From Mesorhizobium sp. (GTDB lineage: Bacteria > Pseudomonadota > Alphaproteobacteria > Rhizobiales > Rhizobiaceae): a stretch of DNA of 64,000 nt. Location of the stretch: NCBI GenBank assembly GCA_004020315.1, contig SAQG01000003.1, positions 158,036 to 222,035 of the forward strand, in the 5' to 3' direction. A program made the position numbers and the translations under genes. The first letter of the stretch is position 1; the number at the start of each line of letters is the position of its first letter. Shown here in pieces: positions 63,947 to 64,000 of the stretch. The notes under the pieces are model-generated. The model saw only the letters and a list, made by a program, of their open reading frames with translations, had not been told where the DNA came from and did no database searches.

Positions 63947-64000
63947 GTCGGTAGCTTTTCAAGTTGTCCGGTTTTGGTAGCACATCATTTGTCCGCTTCA
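63947..64000. mobile_element. Possible terminus of an insertion sequence at the right edge
   Basis: After the last gene, short repeats appear: TGTCGGTAGCTTTTC, TTGTCCGGTTTTGG and TTGTCCGCTTC. TTGTCCG occurs twice. IS21-type elements carry such multiple short terminal repeats. No transposase is within the window, so the call rests on this pattern alone. Confidence 0.25.

Overview
This 64 kb, GC-rich window is a chromosomal segment of an alphaproteobacterium of the order Rhizobiales. The best guess for the genus is Mesorhizobium. The evidence is the gene order (pckA / chvI-chvG-hprK-manX-hpr-ahcY, trpF-trpB-trpA-accD-folC, hisB-hisH-hisA-hisF-hisE beside hslV/hslU), the inositol and rhizopine-type catabolic genes, and families of short dispersed palindromic repeats. 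No rRNA, tRNA, CRISPR array or prophage was recognised.

Region 1 (1-16.6 kb) is mainly inositol catabolism. It holds iolD (cut by the left edge), a two-domain iolC and an RpiR-type iolR on the minus strand, with a divergent Gfo/Idh/MocA dehydrogenase. A second minus-strand set holds a sugar-type ABC importer (binding protein, permease, ATPase), iolG and an SDR, with a LacI-family regulator upstream. Divergent from that regulator is a three-gene oxygenase system (non-haem di-iron membrane oxygenase, Rieske ferredoxin, ferredoxin reductase) matching rhizopine MocD/MocE/MocF. The likely joint task is uptake of inositols or methylated inositols, removal of substituents, and funnelling into the Iol pathway. 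Embedded here is a type I DAHP synthase gene preceded by a complete transcription attenuator: an aromatic-rich leader peptide, an alternative pairing segment and a terminator hairpin.

Region 2 (16.6-20.2 kb) carries an SDR plus secreted cupin divergent from an AraC regulator, then a secreted DUF1402 protein. Region 3 (20.2-29.4 kb) has hslU, a DUF2585 membrane protein, a GNAT acetyltransferase and hslV on the minus strand. Divergent from these is the histidine cluster hisB-DUF2628-hisH-DUF1330-hisA-ureohydrolase-hisF-hisE, followed by coaA.

Region 4 (29.4-39.6 kb) has gtrA, alkB, a BON/LysM protein, arfB, pckA, then chvI-chvG, hprK, manX (EIIA), hpr and ahcY. Region 5 (39.7-51.7 kb) has a DivL-type kinase whose phospho-acceptor His is Tyr, a TsaE-AmgK fusion, murU, addB, addA (a run with 4-nt overlaps) and trxA with a heat-shock-like promoter. 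Region 6 (51.7-64 kb) has a cupin, a VOC protein, folC, accD (no zinc-ribbon cysteines), trpA, trpB, trpF, a small unknown protein, a YgjP-type metallopeptidase, DUF2852, a frameshifted benE, an alpha/beta hydrolase, infC with an ATT start, and two tandem isoprenylcysteine-methyltransferase-like membrane proteins. The last ~55 bases may be the edge of an insertion sequence.

Two repeat families recur between genes. Family A has a core like AAAGTGG-AACCGGTTTTCGG inside CATGATC...GATCATG arms. Family B has an ATCGATTTTCGG palindrome plus a GCGTCC...GGACGC hairpin flanked by AGAGCG/CGCTCT. Several copies lie inside operons, and two have been read into apparent protein N-termini.
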